Source: an uncultured Oscillospiraceae bacterium (GTDB lineage Bacteria > Bacillota > Clostridia > Oscillospirales > Oscillospiraceae). Taken from it: a DNA stretch of 46,843 nucleotides. A model generated the notes under the pieces. The model had not been told where the DNA came from. It was given only the letters and a program-made list of their open reading frames with translations, and ran no database searches. Of the stretch, positions 38,780 to 46,843 are shown one piece after another. Each line of letters opens with the position of its first letter. The first letter of the stretch is position 1. Position numbers and translations under genes: made by a program. The stretch covers positions 1-46,843 of the forward strand of contig CAKTQM010000012.1 of NCBI GenBank assembly GCA_934597125.1, given 5' to 3'.

Positions 38780-39478
38780 TTAAATAAAGAACTTCCGGTG
38801 CAGCGACCGCTGCAGGGGTTTGCAGATAGCCACCACCAGCAGCATGATGCCCAGGATCACGCCGGCCGTCAGCGGATACAGCGACCAGAAGAAGGTTTCA
38901 TGCAGTTGGAAGGTCAGGTTGATGAGAAACTCGATCAGCACCGCCAGCCCGCCGGAGAGCATCAGCGCGCCGCTGAACACATACAGGTGACCGCCCGGCA
39001 GATACCGCAGCAGCGCCACCATGGCCGTTACCAGCAGGCCGATGGCTCCCGTGACGGGGAAAGCGAAGGACAAAAACCAGTGTCCCCCCGTGGCGAAATT
39101 GATATACAGCAGGTAAAGCCCGATGGCCGCAAAGTCGATGGGCACAAAGATCACCGGATTGGGGCGGCGGAACCACAGGGGCAGCGCCACCAGCACATAC
39201 AGCAGCGCCACGCCGCCGGAGGCGTACCCCGACCAGACGATGTGCCCGTTGATGCGCCAGTCGCACAGAATAAACAGCACCGCCGGCAGCAGCGCCAGCA
39301 CCGTCAGCAGAAACAGGATGCCGGAACGGCTGACCTCCTCTGCGTGGGGACGGCGGTCGGCGGGATAGGGCGGCTGGCCCTGCTGGGGCGGCATATCCGG
39401 ATGGAAGGCCCGTGTGCCGCACAGGGGACACACCTTCTCGCTCTCCGCCAGCTCCACGCCGCATTTCACACAATACAT
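38780..39478 (-). CDS. Zinc-ribbon membrane protein, DUF6320-like (232 aa)
   Basis: An N-terminal zinc ribbon (Cys3-x2-Cys6 and Cys17-x2-Cys20 in MYCVKCGVEL and CPLCG) is followed by a Pro/Gln-rich linker and about six membrane helices to the end. Proteins of this plan, which I recall as DUF6320, are found beside alcohol-acetyltransferase-like genes in Firmicutes, as here. The function is unknown. It begins 20 bp after the fusion gene at 39498 and is probably in its operon. Confidence 0.66.
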   Translation of the reverse strand: MYCVKCGVELAESEKVCPLCGTRAFHPDMPPQQGQPPYPADRRPHAEEVSRSGILFLLTVLALLPAVLFILCDWRINGHIVWSGYASGGVALLYVLVALPLWFRRPNPVIFVPIDFAAIGLYLLYINFATGGHWFLSFAFPVTGAIGLLVTAMVALLRYLPGGHLYVFSGALMLSGGLAVLIEFLINLTFQLHETFFWSLYPLTAGVILGIMLLVVAICKPLQRSLHRKFFI

Positions 39479-39497
39479 AACGCGCTCCTTTCCCGTT

Positions 39498-41660
39498 CTA
39501 CCGCTGGTTGCTCTCCACCTTTACGGGGAGGCCCAGGCGGTGCAGCACCTGATAGAACCGCAGCTCCAGCTCCGGTTCCCGTATGCTGCGGATGCAGTTG
39601 ATATACACGGTGTCGTTCCAGGTCAAAACGCCGCAGTCGTGGGGGGCGTTGGCCTGTACGCCGATGATGAAATCCATCCGCGCCACATAGGGGGTCATTA
39701 CCTCCGGCAGGCGCACCACCCCCAGATTGGACAGACACAGGCAGGACTTGCACTCGCCCACCGTGTCAAACACCGCCTTCATAGCCAGATTCTTGATAAA
39801 CAGCGGCATCACCCGCAGCAGGGGCGAGCGCTCGCTGGCTACGTTGGCGGCGAATTTGGCCCGCATGGTGTGGGGGTTGTTCTCCAGCCCCATCCGGTGG
39901 TGTACGGCGGCGCAGATCTCGTCAAAGGTATAGTCCCCCATGCGGGGATCCACCTCCGGCGTGATGTAGGAGGCGAAGTTCCGCAGCGTCCGGCTGGGGA
40001 ACAGGTTCCGCAGGTTCACCGGCAGCAGCACCTTCACCGGTCTGCGGCGGCCGCGCTGGGGGATCTTCTCCGCCTGCAGCCGGCAGATGGCCTGCATCAT
40101 GGCGGCGCACAGCAGCTCCGTCACCGTCACGCCGTGGGCTTTGGCGCAGTCCTTTAACGCCGGGGCGGGGATCATCATGGTTACCAGATTCTTGAAGCCG
40201 TCCTTCTCCGGCGTACCCGTCAGATGCCAGGCGGTGGCCTCCTTCCGGCTGGCTTTCACGTCGCCGGCATAGCGCAGGAAGCTGTCCTCCAGCTCCTCCT
40301 CGTCCGGCTCCTCCAGCCGTCCCAGCACCCCCTCCATGGCGGGAATGGACAGGCCGTGCTTCTGGCTGAGATACTCCGCCAGCAGGGTCTTGACGAAGAT
40401 CAGCGCGCCGGTGCCGTCCGTCAGCGCGTGGAAGAACTCCACGGCGAACCGGTCGTGATACACCAGCACACGGAAGGCGCACTGGCGCACCTCGTGGAAC
40501 GGCGCGTGGGCCAGGGGACAGCTCTTCTCCTGCTGGATGTCCGGCAGGTGGGGCACCTGCTCCAGATAGTACCAGAACACGCCCCGCCGCAGCCGCACGG
40601 CGATGGAGGGGAACCGCCGCGCCGTCACGTCTAGCGCGCTGCGCAGCACCGCTGTGTCGATGGGCTCTGTCAGCGTGGCGGAGATGCGGAAGAAGTTGTT
40701 CCAGTTCCGCCGCTTGGCGGCGGGATAGATCTTGGCGGCGTTGTCCAGCTTCATCCACCGCAGGCTGCGGGCGGGGGAGAGGACGCTGTCCATAAAGTGG
40801 TTGATGGCCTCAAAGTCCCGGGGCATATTCTCGCTGAGACAGTACAGCACGTAGGCGTGCCACCGCTCCGGCGCCACGATCAGCTTGCTGCGGCAGCCGC
40901 TTTTCACCAGCTTTTCATGCAGCAGCCGCGTGTCGTCCAGCATCACCTCATCCCCGCCCACAAACAGCAGCGACGGCGGAAAGCCCGTCACATCGCCCAA
41001 CAGGGGCGAGCACAGGGGATCGGTGGGATCGTCGGTATAGCATTTGGCGTAAAATTGCAGCAGCTCCGGCGACATGGAGGGGTCGATCTCCCGATTCTCC
41101 TCATAGGATTTCCCCGAGCCGGTCAGATCCGTCCAGGGCGAAATGCCGATCAAGCCGCAGGGCAGGGGGATGCCCAGCTCCCGCAGCTTCAGGCACAGGG
41201 CGTAGATCAGTCCGCCGCCGGCGCTTTCGCCGCACAGCAGGATCTGCCGCGGCGCGTAGCCCTTTTTCAGCAGGTATTGATATGCCTCCAGCGCGTCCTC
41301 CAGCGCCGCGGGATAGCGGTGCTCCGGCGCAAGACGGTACGCCGCGCAGAACACCCGCACGCCGCACTCCGCCGCCAGCACCGAGGAGAAGCCCTTGGCG
41401 TATTCCAGACTGCCGCAGGTATAGCCGCCGCCGTGGAGATACAGCACCACGCCGCCCCGCCGCTGATCCTGAGGCATGATCCACGCCCCCTGAAAGCGGC
41501 CGAAATCATGCTCCTTTGCCATGATCTCGCTCCGGTGCAGGGCGGTCATCAGTTCGCCCAGCTTGTCCTGCCCCTTCCGGCTGGCCTCCAGCGAGCAGCT
41601 GGTCATGATGGGCTTGAACAGATTCAGTTGTGCCCGCACCCGCTTGGCGTGAAGCTCCAT
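39498..41660 (-). CDS. Fusion of an alpha/beta-hydrolase (HSL-type esterase) and an alcohol-acetyltransferase-like domain (720 aa)
   Basis: Residues 1-295 are an HSL-family hydrolase: oxyanion HGGG (76-79), nucleophile Ser146 in GESAG, Asp237 in FVGGDEVML and His268 in ERWHAY. From about 303 the protein becomes a condensation/CoA-acyltransferase fold of the AATase type with His411-x3-Asp415-Gly416 (FFHALTDGTG) and a late NLRNLFPSRTLRNF stretch. The first half would hydrolyse or transfer ester acyl groups, the second would acylate an alcohol. No secretion signal is seen. GGAAAGGAG precedes ATG 41660. Both active sites look intact. The natural substrate is unknown. Confidence 0.8.
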   Translation of the reverse strand: MELHAKRVRAQLNLFKPIMTSCSLEASRKGQDKLGELMTALHRSEIMAKEHDFGRFQGAWIMPQDQRRGGVVLYLHGGGYTCGSLEYAKGFSSVLAAECGVRVFCAAYRLAPEHRYPAALEDALEAYQYLLKKGYAPRQILLCGESAGGGLIYALCLKLRELGIPLPCGLIGISPWTDLTGSGKSYEENREIDPSMSPELLQFYAKCYTDDPTDPLCSPLLGDVTGFPPSLLFVGGDEVMLDDTRLLHEKLVKSGCRSKLIVAPERWHAYVLYCLSENMPRDFEAINHFMDSVLSPARSLRWMKLDNAAKIYPAAKRRNWNNFFRISATLTEPIDTAVLRSALDVTARRFPSIAVRLRRGVFWYYLEQVPHLPDIQQEKSCPLAHAPFHEVRQCAFRVLVYHDRFAVEFFHALTDGTGALIFVKTLLAEYLSQKHGLSIPAMEGVLGRLEEPDEEELEDSFLRYAGDVKASRKEATAWHLTGTPEKDGFKNLVTMMIPAPALKDCAKAHGVTVTELLCAAMMQAICRLQAEKIPQRGRRRPVKVLLPVNLRNLFPSRTLRNFASYITPEVDPRMGDYTFDEICAAVHHRMGLENNPHTMRAKFAANVASERSPLLRVMPLFIKNLAMKAVFDTVGECKSCLCLSNLGVVRLPEVMTPYVARMDFIIGVQANAPHDCGVLTWNDTVYINCIRSIREPELELRFYQVLHRLGLPVKVESNQR

Positions 41661-41692
41661 AGGCCACGGCTCCTTTCCATTGATATCTTATT

Positions 41693-41721
41693 ATTATAGC
41701 ATTTGCGGAAACCTTTGTAAA
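41693..41721 (-). promoter_or_regulatory. Promoter of the esterase/acyltransferase-DUF6320 unit
   Basis: On the minus strand TTTACA (41716-41721), 17-bp spacer, TATAAT (41693-41698), about 32 bp before the start codon. It lies just after the bioY stop. Confidence 0.82.
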
Positions 41722-41732
41722 TACACCGCCGC

Positions 41733-42269
41733 CTACCGGGAGGCGGCCATCCGCTTCTGCAGCAGGGGGCACAGGGCCGCCGTTACGGCGATCTTGATGG
41801 CGTCGCCGGGCAGAAAGGGGATCATGCCCGCCCATAAAAGGGCGGAGAGGGACATGTTTTTCCCCATATAGCCGTTCAGGATCAGGGCCATGTAGGGCAC
41901 GCCCACGGCGTACAGCACCGCCAGCCCCGCGGCGCAGGCCAGGGCGATGCGCAGGGGAGAGGGGCTTTTGCCGCTGATGGCGCCGATGACGGCGGCGGCG
42001 GGGATCAGTCCCAGCAGAAAGCCGAAGGTGGGCTGCAGCACATAGCCAAGGCCGCCGCCGGTGGTGAAGATGGGCAGGCCAAGCAGCCCCAAAGCCACAT
42101 ACACCCCCTGGCTCAGCGCGCCGCCGCCCGCCCCCAGCAGCACGCCCGCCATGGCCGTGAACAGAAACTGCAGCGTGATGGAGGACACCCCCAGGGGGAT
42201 GCGGATAAAAGCGCCCGCCGCCGTCAGCGCGGCCAGCAGCGCGGTATAGACCAATTTTCGTGCCGTCAT
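41733..42269 (-). CDS. bioY: Biotin transporter substrate-binding subunit BioY (178 aa)
   Basis: BioY is the membrane S-component of an ECF biotin importer. Six helices and the family stretches PLGVSSITLQFLFTAMAGVLLG, LPIFTTGGGLGYVLQPTFGFLLG and PFLPGDAIKI are visible. No ECF ATPase genes are near, so it probably shares a common energising module. Divergent transcription from the biotin ligase fits a biotin-supply locus. Confidence 0.95.
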   Translation of the reverse strand: MTARKLVYTALLAALTAAGAFIRIPLGVSSITLQFLFTAMAGVLLGAGGGALSQGVYVALGLLGLPIFTTGGGLGYVLQPTFGFLLGLIPAAAVIGAISGKSPSPLRIALACAAGLAVLYAVGVPYMALILNGYMGKNMSLSALLWAGMIPFLPGDAIKIAVTAALCPLLQKRMAASR

Positions 42270-42304
42270 GCAACGTCCCTCCTGTTTTGGGAAAGAATGG
42301 TGTT

Positions 42305-42334
42305 ATGATAGCCCGCCCGCCGCGCCGCTGTCAA
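42305..42334 (-). promoter_or_regulatory. bioY promoter with inverted repeat
   Basis: On the minus strand TTGACA (42329-42334) and TATCAT (42305-42310) are 18 bp apart. The -35 is one arm of TGTCAA-GAGCGG-TTGACA (42329-42346), a possible operator. Confidence 0.65.
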
Positions 42335-42356
42335 GAGCGGTTGACAATTTTTTTAC

Positions 42357-42385
42357 TTTACGGCGGGGGAAAAACGTGGTAATAT
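42357..42385 (+). promoter_or_regulatory. Promoter of the biotin ligase-chromate transporter unit
   Basis: TTTACG (42357-42362), 17-bp spacer, TAATAT (42380-42385), with the ribosome site about 12 bp later. Both hexamers are degenerate. Confidence 0.45.
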
Positions 42386-42414
42386 ATGGGCCAAAAAGGG
42401 GAGGAGGCGCACCC

Positions 42415-43161
42415 ATGGAGCAGCCGGCCATTTACCGCTATGAAACGGTGGATTCCACCAATACCGTGTGCAGGACGCTGGCGCAGGAGGGCGCGCCCGA
42501 CGGCACCGCCGTCATCGCCCGCCGCCAGACGGCGGGGCGGGGCCGCATGGGGCGGGGGTTCGAATCCCCCGCGGGTCTGGGGCTGTACCTGTCCATGCTG
42601 TGGCGGCCCGTGTCCTCACCGGAGGGGCTGCTGCCCCTGACGGCCATGGCGTCTGCCTCCGCCGCGCTGGCGCTCCGCCGTGCCGCCGGCGCGGATGTGC
42701 GCATCAAATGGCCCAACGATCTGGTGCTGCACGGTAAGAAGCTGGCGGGCATCCTGACGGAGGCGACGCTGTCCGGCAGCGGCGTGGATCACGTGGTTAT
42801 CGGCGTGGGCGTCAACCTGCGCCAAACGCCTTCCGATTTTTCGCCGGAGGTGGCGCGGACGGCCACCTCGCTGGAGGCGGAGGGCTGCGCGGCGGATCAG
42901 GCCGCGCTGGAGACCGCGCTGGTGGACGCCCTGCGGCAGGCCTTCCGCCACCTGTGCGCGCCGGAGACCTATGTGGACGATTACCGGAAGCTGTGTCTGA
43001 CGCTGGGGCAGCCGGTGCGCATCCTGCAGACGGGACAGCAGGTGACGGCGCTGGACATCGACCCCCTGTACGGCCTTGTGGTGCGCCATGAGGACGGGAG
43101 CAGGGAAACCCTGCGCTGCGGCGAGGTATCGGTGCGCGGCCTGTACGGCTACGCGGAATAA
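42415..43161 (+). CDS. Biotin--[acetyl-CoA-carboxylase] ligase, without DNA-binding domain (248 aa)
   Basis: The enzyme joins biotin to the biotin-carrier protein. DSTNTVCR, the biotinyl-AMP loop RRQTAGRGRMGRGFESP, the IKWPNDLVLHGKKLAGILTE stretch and the C-terminal SH3-like end are present. I start at 42415 (MEQPAIYRY) after GGGGAGGAGG. With this start there is no N-terminal helix-turn-helix, so it is a ligase only and does not repress bioY itself. It is followed 31 bp later by the chromate transporter genes. Confidence 0.93.
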   Translation: MEQPAIYRYETVDSTNTVCRTLAQEGAPDGTAVIARRQTAGRGRMGRGFESPAGLGLYLSMLWRPVSSPEGLLPLTAMASASAALALRRAAGADVRIKWPNDLVLHGKKLAGILTEATLSGSGVDHVVIGVGVNLRQTPSDFSPEVARTATSLEAEGCAADQAALETALVDALRQAFRHLCAPETYVDDYRKLCLTLGQPVRILQTGQQVTALDIDPLYGLVVRHEDGSRETLRCGEVSVRGLYGYAE

Positions 43162-43192
43162 GAATAGAACCATACAAAAGAGGTGTTTTGAT

Positions 43193-43735
43193 TTGAAAGA
43201 GTTTCTGGAACTGTTTCTGACCTTCGCCAAGGTGGGCGTGATGACCTTTGGCGGCGGCATGGCCATGCTGCCCATTTTGCAGCGTGAGGTGGTGGAGAAC
43301 AAGGGCTGGGCCACCGACGAGGAGCTGACGGACTATTTCGCCATTGGCCAGTGTACGCCGGGCATCATCGCCGTCAATACCGCCACCTTTATCGGCCAGA
43401 AGCGAAAGGGCATTCTGGGCGGCATTGTTGCCACGCTGGGCATCGTGTTTCCCTCGCTGATTATTATCACGCTGCTGGCGGGCCTTATCACCAGCTTTTC
43501 TCATCTGGAGTGGGTGCAGAACGCCTTTGCCGGTATCCGGGTGTGCGTCTGCGTGCTGATCTTCAACGCCACGCTGAAGCTGTGGCAGGGCGCTGTCAAG
43601 GACGTGTGGGGGACGCTGATCTTCGCGGCGGTGCTGGCCGCCTCGCTGCTGACGGATCTGTCGCCGGTGCTGTTCGTGCTGGCCGCCGCCGTGGCGGGCA
43701 TTATCCTGCGCAGTGTGGGAGGTGCGAAGAAATGA
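43193..43735 (+). CDS. Chromate transporter, N-type half (CHR domain, 180 aa)
   Basis: A single CHR domain of about six helices: FAKVGVMTFGGGMAMLPILQ and AIGQCTPGIIAVNTATFIG are family motifs. Short CHR proteins work in pairs. I use the TTG at 43193 as start because AGAGGTG lies seven nt upstream; upstream ATGs in this frame lie inside the ligase gene. The stop overlaps the partner ATG as ATGA. In anaerobes the physiological anion is often unknown; chromate is family naming. Confidence 0.85.
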   Translation: MKEFLELFLTFAKVGVMTFGGGMAMLPILQREVVENKGWATDEELTDYFAIGQCTPGIIAVNTATFIGQKRKGILGGIVATLGIVFPSLIIITLLAGLITSFSHLEWVQNAFAGIRVCVCVLIFNATLKLWQGAVKDVWGTLIFAAVLAASLLTDLSPVLFVLAAAVAGIILRSVGGAKK

Positions 43736-44292
43736 TCTATTTGCAGCTGTTTTACGAGTTTTTCAAGACGGGCCTGTTCGCCATCGGCGGCGGCCTTGCC
43801 ACCCTGCCCTTCCTGTCGGACATGGCCGAGCGCACCGGCTGGTTCACCCAGGCCCAGCTGGCGGACATGCTGGCCGTCAGCGAATCCACCCCGGGCCCCG
43901 TGGGCGTCAACATGGCCACCTATGTGGGCTTTGAGACGGCGGGCATCCTGGGGGCGGTCATCGCCACGCTGGGGCTGGTGGCCCCGTCCATCATCGTCAT
44001 CCTCATCATCGCCAGCTTCCTGAAGGCCTTCCGCGACAACAGGTATGTGGACGCCGCCTTCTACGGTCTGCGCCCTGCCTCCACCGCCATGGTGGCCTCC
44101 GCCGGTATCGGCGTGGTGCTGCTGAGTCTGGTGAACACAGAGGCCGCAGGGCTTGCCTTCTTCCGCTGGAAGGAGATCGCCCTGGCGGCTGTGATCCTGG
44201 TGCTGACCCGCTGGGTGCCCTTCACCAAAAAGCTGCACCCCATCGTGTTCATCGCCGCCGCCGCGGTGGTGGGCGTGCTGCTGAAATTCTGA
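43732..44292 (+). CDS. Chromate transporter, C-type half (CHR domain, 186 aa)
   Basis: The partner CHR domain with FFKTGLFAIGGGLATLPFL, AVSESTPGPVGVNMATYVGF and ATLGLVAPSIIVI. Six helices. Translational coupling by ATGA suggests equal amounts and a heterodimer of opposite topology. A terminator follows at once. Confidence 0.87.
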   Translation: MIYLQLFYEFFKTGLFAIGGGLATLPFLSDMAERTGWFTQAQLADMLAVSESTPGPVGVNMATYVGFETAGILGAVIATLGLVAPSIIVILIIASFLKAFRDNRYVDAAFYGLRPASTAMVASAGIGVVLLSLVNTEAAGLAFFRWKEIALAAVILVLTRWVPFTKKLHPIVFIAAAAVVGVLLKF

Positions 44293-44299
44293 TATGCCA

Positions 44300-44334
44300 A
44301 AAGCACACCTTATGCGTTGGATAAGGTGTGCTTT
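44300..44334 (+). terminator. Terminator of the biotin ligase-chromate transporter unit
   Basis: AAAGCACACCTTAT (44300-44313) pairs with ATAAGGTGTGCTTT (44321-44334), 14 bp, followed by CTTCCTT. Confidence 0.92.
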
Positions 44335-44396
44335 CTTCCTTGTGGAAACCGTCAAAACCGAAGTTTTTATGGGGGAAAAGTTATCGTATTTGTCAG

Positions 44397-44425
44397 TTGT
44401 AATTTATTTCCCCACAGGGTATCAT
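44397..44425 (+). promoter_or_regulatory. Promoter of xpt-guaA
   Basis: TTGTAA (44397-44402), 17-bp spacer, TATCAT (44420-44425). It leaves a leader of only about 25 nt before ATG 44458, too short for a purine riboswitch. Confidence 0.7.
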
Positions 44426-44457
44426 TAGAGTAAACTATTATAAGGAGGAATATTCCC

Positions 44458-45042
44458 ATGGAGCAGTTGAAGGAACGCATCCGCCGCGAGGGCAAGGTGC
44501 TGCCGGGCAATATCGTCAAGATCGACGGATTTTTGAATCATCGGGTGGACACAAAGTTATTAAGCGACATCGCGGATGAATTCGCCAAGTATTTCGATAC
44601 CAGCAAGGCCACGGTGGTGCTGACCGCCGAAGCCAGCGGTATCGCTCTTGCCACCGTGTGTGCCGAACGGTACGGCGTTCCCATGCTGTTTGCCAAAAAG
44701 GCCAAAAGCGACAACATCGAAAGCGGCCTGATCCAAAGTGAGATCTTCTCCTATACGTACAAAAAGAAAGTGACGCTGCTGGTGTCTCAGGAATGGCTCA
44801 GCGAAAACGATCGCGTGCTGATCATCGACGACTTTATGGCCAACGGCTACGCCATGGGCGGCCTGGTGGACATCGTCAAAAAGGCCGGCGCCCAGCTGGT
44901 GGGCATCGGCGTGGCGGTGGAAAAGGGCTTCCAGGGCGGCGGCGACAAATTCCGCGCCATACCCGACGTGCCCTATAAGGCGCTGGCCGTCATCGAGTCC
45001 GCCAGCGCGGAGAACGGCTTTACCTTCCGGGAGGACGACTGA
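44458..45042 (+). CDS. xpt: Xanthine phosphoribosyltransferase (194 aa)
   Basis: Xpt makes XMP from xanthine and PRPP, feeding GuaA next door. The PRPP-binding motif [35 protein letters not shown] and [12 protein letters not shown] match the family, and the length is standard. AAGGAGG precedes ATG 44458. It overlaps nothing but lies 2 bp before guaA, so salvage and GMP synthesis are coupled. Confidence 0.96.
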   Translation: MEQLKERIRREGKVLPGNIVKIDGFLNHRVDTKLLSDIADEFAKYFDTSKATVVLTAEASGIALATVCAERYGVPMLFAKKAKSDNIESGLIQSEIFSYTYKKKVTLLVSQEWLSENDRVLIIDDFMANGYAMGGLVDIVKKAGAQLVGIGVAVEKGFQGGGDKFRAIPDVPYKALAVIESASAENGFTFREDD

Positions 45043-45044
45043 CG

Positions 45045-46574
45045 ATGAAGAAAGTTCTGGTCTTAGACTTCGGCGGCCAGTATAATCTGCTGGTGGCCCG
45101 CCGCGTCCGCGAATGCGGCGTGTATTGCGAGATCAAATCCTTCCGCCTGTCCCTGGCGGAGATCCGCGCCTTTGCCCCCGACGCGCTGATCTTCACCGGC
45201 GGCCCCGCCACGGTGTTTGAGCCCAACGCCCCCATGGTGGACAAGGCGCTGTTCGAAATGGGCATCCCCGTGCTGGGCATCTGCTACGGCCAGCAGCTGA
45301 TGATGCACCTGCTGGGCGGCCAGTGCCGCAAGGCCGAGACCCGCGAATACGGTAAGGTGGAGCTGACACACAAGGCGTCCCCGCTGTTTGATAACGTGCC
45401 GGAAACGGCCGTCTACTGGATGAGCCACGGCGTGGAGGTGGAGCGCATGGCTCCGGGCTTCGAGATCATCGGCTCCACCGACGGCTGCCTTCACGCGGCG
45501 GTGCAGCAGGCTGACAAGAAGCTCTACGGCGTCCAGTTCCACCCCGAGGTGCTGCATACGGAATACGGCACCCAGATCCTGAAAAACTTCCTGTACACCA
45601 TCTGCGGCTTCCAGCCGGAGTGGACGATGGCCTCCTATCTGGAGGAGGCGGTGGCCGAGTGCCGCCGCCAGATCGGCAGCGGCCGCGTGCTGCTGGCCCT
45701 GTCCGGCGGCGTGGACAGCTCCGTGGCCGCCGCCCTGCTGCAGCGCGCCGTGGGGGATCAGCTGACCTGCATCTTCGTGGATCACGGCCTGCTGCGCAAG
45801 GACGAGGGCGATCAGGTGGAGCAGGTGATGAAGCACCAGTTCCACGTGGATGTCCGCCGCGTCAATGCCGGCCCCCGCTTCCTGGCCAGGCTGGCGGGCG
45901 TGACCGAGCCGGAGCGCAAGCGCAAGATTATCGGCGAGGAGTTCATCCGCGTGTTTGAGGAGGAGGCCAAAAAGATCGGCGCCGTGGACTTCCTGGCCCA
46001 GGGCACCATCTATCCCGACGTGGTGGAGTCCGGCCTGGGCGGCGAGAGCACCGTTATCAAGAGCCACCACAACGTGGGCGGCCTGCCCGACTGTGTGGAT
46101 TTCAAGGAGATCGTGGAGCCCCTGCGCCGCCTGTTTAAGGACGAGGTGCGCCAGCTGGGCACCGAGCTGGGTCTGCCCGACGAGCTGGTGTGGCGCCAGC
46201 CTTTCCCCGGCCCCGGCCTTGCCATCCGCGTCATCGGCGATATTACCGAGGAAAAGCTCTCCATCCTCCGCGACGCCGATGCCATCTTCCGCGAGGAGAT
46301 GCGCCTTGCCGGTCTGGATCGTACCACCAGCCAGTTCTTCGCCGTGCTGACCGATCTGCGCAGCGTGGGCGTCATGGGCGACGAGCGGACGTATGACTAT
46401 ACCTTGGCGCTGCGTGCCGTCCAGTCCCAGGATTTCATGACCGCCACGTGGTCGCGCCTGCCCTACGACCTGCTGGACAAGGTGTCGGGCCGCATCGTGG
46501 GCGAGGTCAAGCACATCAACCGCATCTGCTACGACATCACCTCCAAACCACCCGCAACGGTGGAGTGGGAATGA
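45045..46574 (+). CDS. guaA: GMP synthase (glutamine-hydrolysing) GuaA (509 aa)
   Basis: GuaA converts XMP to GMP. The glutaminase half carries Cys80 in GICYGQQLM and the His/Glu of [13 protein letters not shown]; the ATP pyrophosphatase half has [11 protein letters not shown], and the dimerisation end finishes [11 protein letters not shown] as usual. Its ribosome site GGGAGG lies within the last codons of xpt, so the two are translationally close. Confidence 0.98.
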   Translation: MKKVLVLDFGGQYNLLVARRVRECGVYCEIKSFRLSLAEIRAFAPDALIFTGGPATVFEPNAPMVDKALFEMGIPVLGICYGQQLMMHLLGGQCRKAETREYGKVELTHKASPLFDNVPETAVYWMSHGVEVERMAPGFEIIGSTDGCLHAAVQQADKKLYGVQFHPEVLHTEYGTQILKNFLYTICGFQPEWTMASYLEEAVAECRRQIGSGRVLLALSGGVDSSVAAALLQRAVGDQLTCIFVDHGLLRKDEGDQVEQVMKHQFHVDVRRVNAGPRFLARLAGVTEPERKRKIIGEEFIRVFEEEAKKIGAVDFLAQGTIYPDVVESGLGGESTVIKSHHNVGGLPDCVDFKEIVEPLRRLFKDEVRQLGTELGLPDELVWRQPFPGPGLAIRVIGDITEEKLSILRDADAIFREEMRLAGLDRTTSQFFAVLTDLRSVGVMGDERTYDYTLALRAVQSQDFMTATWSRLPYDLLDKVSGRIVGEVKHINRICYDITSKPPATVEWE

Positions 46575-46720
46575 TTTTGAGGTTGTTAAAAAAACAGTAT
46601 TTATGCGGTTTTTTTGAGAATTTTAAAAGGCAAATTGATAGTAAAATAACAGCAAACTATCAGGTTGTTTCAGTCTAAACAGACCAAGTGGCTTGCGAAT
46701 AGATTATCTTAAATACTAAA

Positions 46721-46760
46721 AAGGCATTACTGACTTTTTACAGTCGGTAATGCCTCTTTT
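46721..46760 (+). terminator. Terminator of xpt-guaA
   Basis: GGCATTACTGAC (46723-46734) pairs with GTCGGTAATGCC (46743-46754) with one G-U pair, flanked by AAAAA and TCTTTT. It lies about 150 bp after the guaA stop in AT-rich sequence; bases 46575-46720 hold no convincing gene. Confidence 0.88.
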
Positions 46761-46832
46761 CTATGCTTATTTAATGTGCACTGAATAATAGAAAAAGCCT
46801 TATATTTCAATCCATAGAGGCCAATCCGTGGT

Positions 46833-46838
46833 ATAATT
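46833..46838 (+). promoter_or_regulatory. Promoter-like -10 box at the window edge
   Basis: GTGGTATAATTGG gives a perfect TATAAT, inside CCAAT...ATTGG. No good -35 is seen 17 bp upstream. It may start a unit that lies beyond the window. Confidence 0.35.
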
Positions 46839-46843
46839 GGAGC

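Noticed and set aside
42553..42573. tRNA T-arm-like GCGGGGGTTCGAATCCCCCGC
   Set aside because: It lies within the biotin ligase codons for RGFESPAG, and no acceptor, D or anticodon arms surround it.
46571..46678. 35-codon frame starting ATGATTTTG over the guaA stop (ATGA overlap)
   Set aside because: Too short, AT-rich, no ribosome site and no recognisable motif; the overlap is likely chance.

Overview
This 46.8-kb window looks like chromosomal DNA of a high-GC, endospore-forming, anaerobic Clostridia species, most likely of the Oscillospiraceae and allies. The pointers are a spoVAD/spoVAE pair, a SpoVD-like PASTA penicillin-binding protein, a MurE with the meso-diaminopimelate signature DNPR, an ftsZ cluster without ftsA, two TasA-type proteins with SipW-dependent signal peptides, and short GC-rich hairpin repeats. 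The genus is inference; no search was run.

Layout. 1-115: 3' part of a 5S rRNA and its terminator. 116-2113: promoter, long structured RNA leader and the first TasA-like beta-helix protein. 2175-15947 (minus): an HD phosphohydrolase, then a division and cell wall (dcw) cluster read right to left as mraZ-rsmH-ftsL-PBP-murE-mraY-ftsW-murG-murA-ftsQ-ftsZ. It lacks murF, murD, murC/murB and ftsA, and hairpin repeats flank ftsW. 16174-21131 (minus): a coupled operon HAD-MFS-glpQ-like-rsmD-coaD-coiled-coil protein. 21197-22609 (plus): spoVAD-spoVAE. 22606-25526: csoR-copA copper operon with two CsoR-type operators and a CopZ-like tail that has its own ribosome site. 25587-27864: a second promoter/leader/TasA-like module. 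27867-32471: repeats, then polA-rimI-tsaD (minus). 32481-34671: MFS and AEC transporters. 34672-35267: gene-free. 35268-38685: uppP-ftsK. 38722-42334 (minus): a DUF6320-like zinc-ribbon membrane protein, an esterase/acyltransferase fusion and bioY. 42357-44334: biotin ligase and a split chromate transporter. 44397-46760: xpt-guaA. The last 270 bases are AT-rich and end in a promoter-like sequence.

How it fits together. Most of the window is core cell-envelope growth and division (lipid I/II synthesis, septal transpeptidase and SEDS enzyme, FtsZ, undecaprenyl phosphate recycling, FtsK), plus DNA repair, tRNA modification, CoA, biotin and GMP supply, and copper efflux.

The most unusual signal is the two TasA-like loci about 25 kb apart. 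They share a promoter with a 31-bp upstream block, a 265-276-nt leader with matching stems, an H-type pseudoknot and a CCUCCCC element that can pair either inside the pseudoknot or with the ribosome-binding site, and a near-identical signal peptide. This resembles a translational riboswitch or protein-responsive leader that I cannot assign to any family I know.
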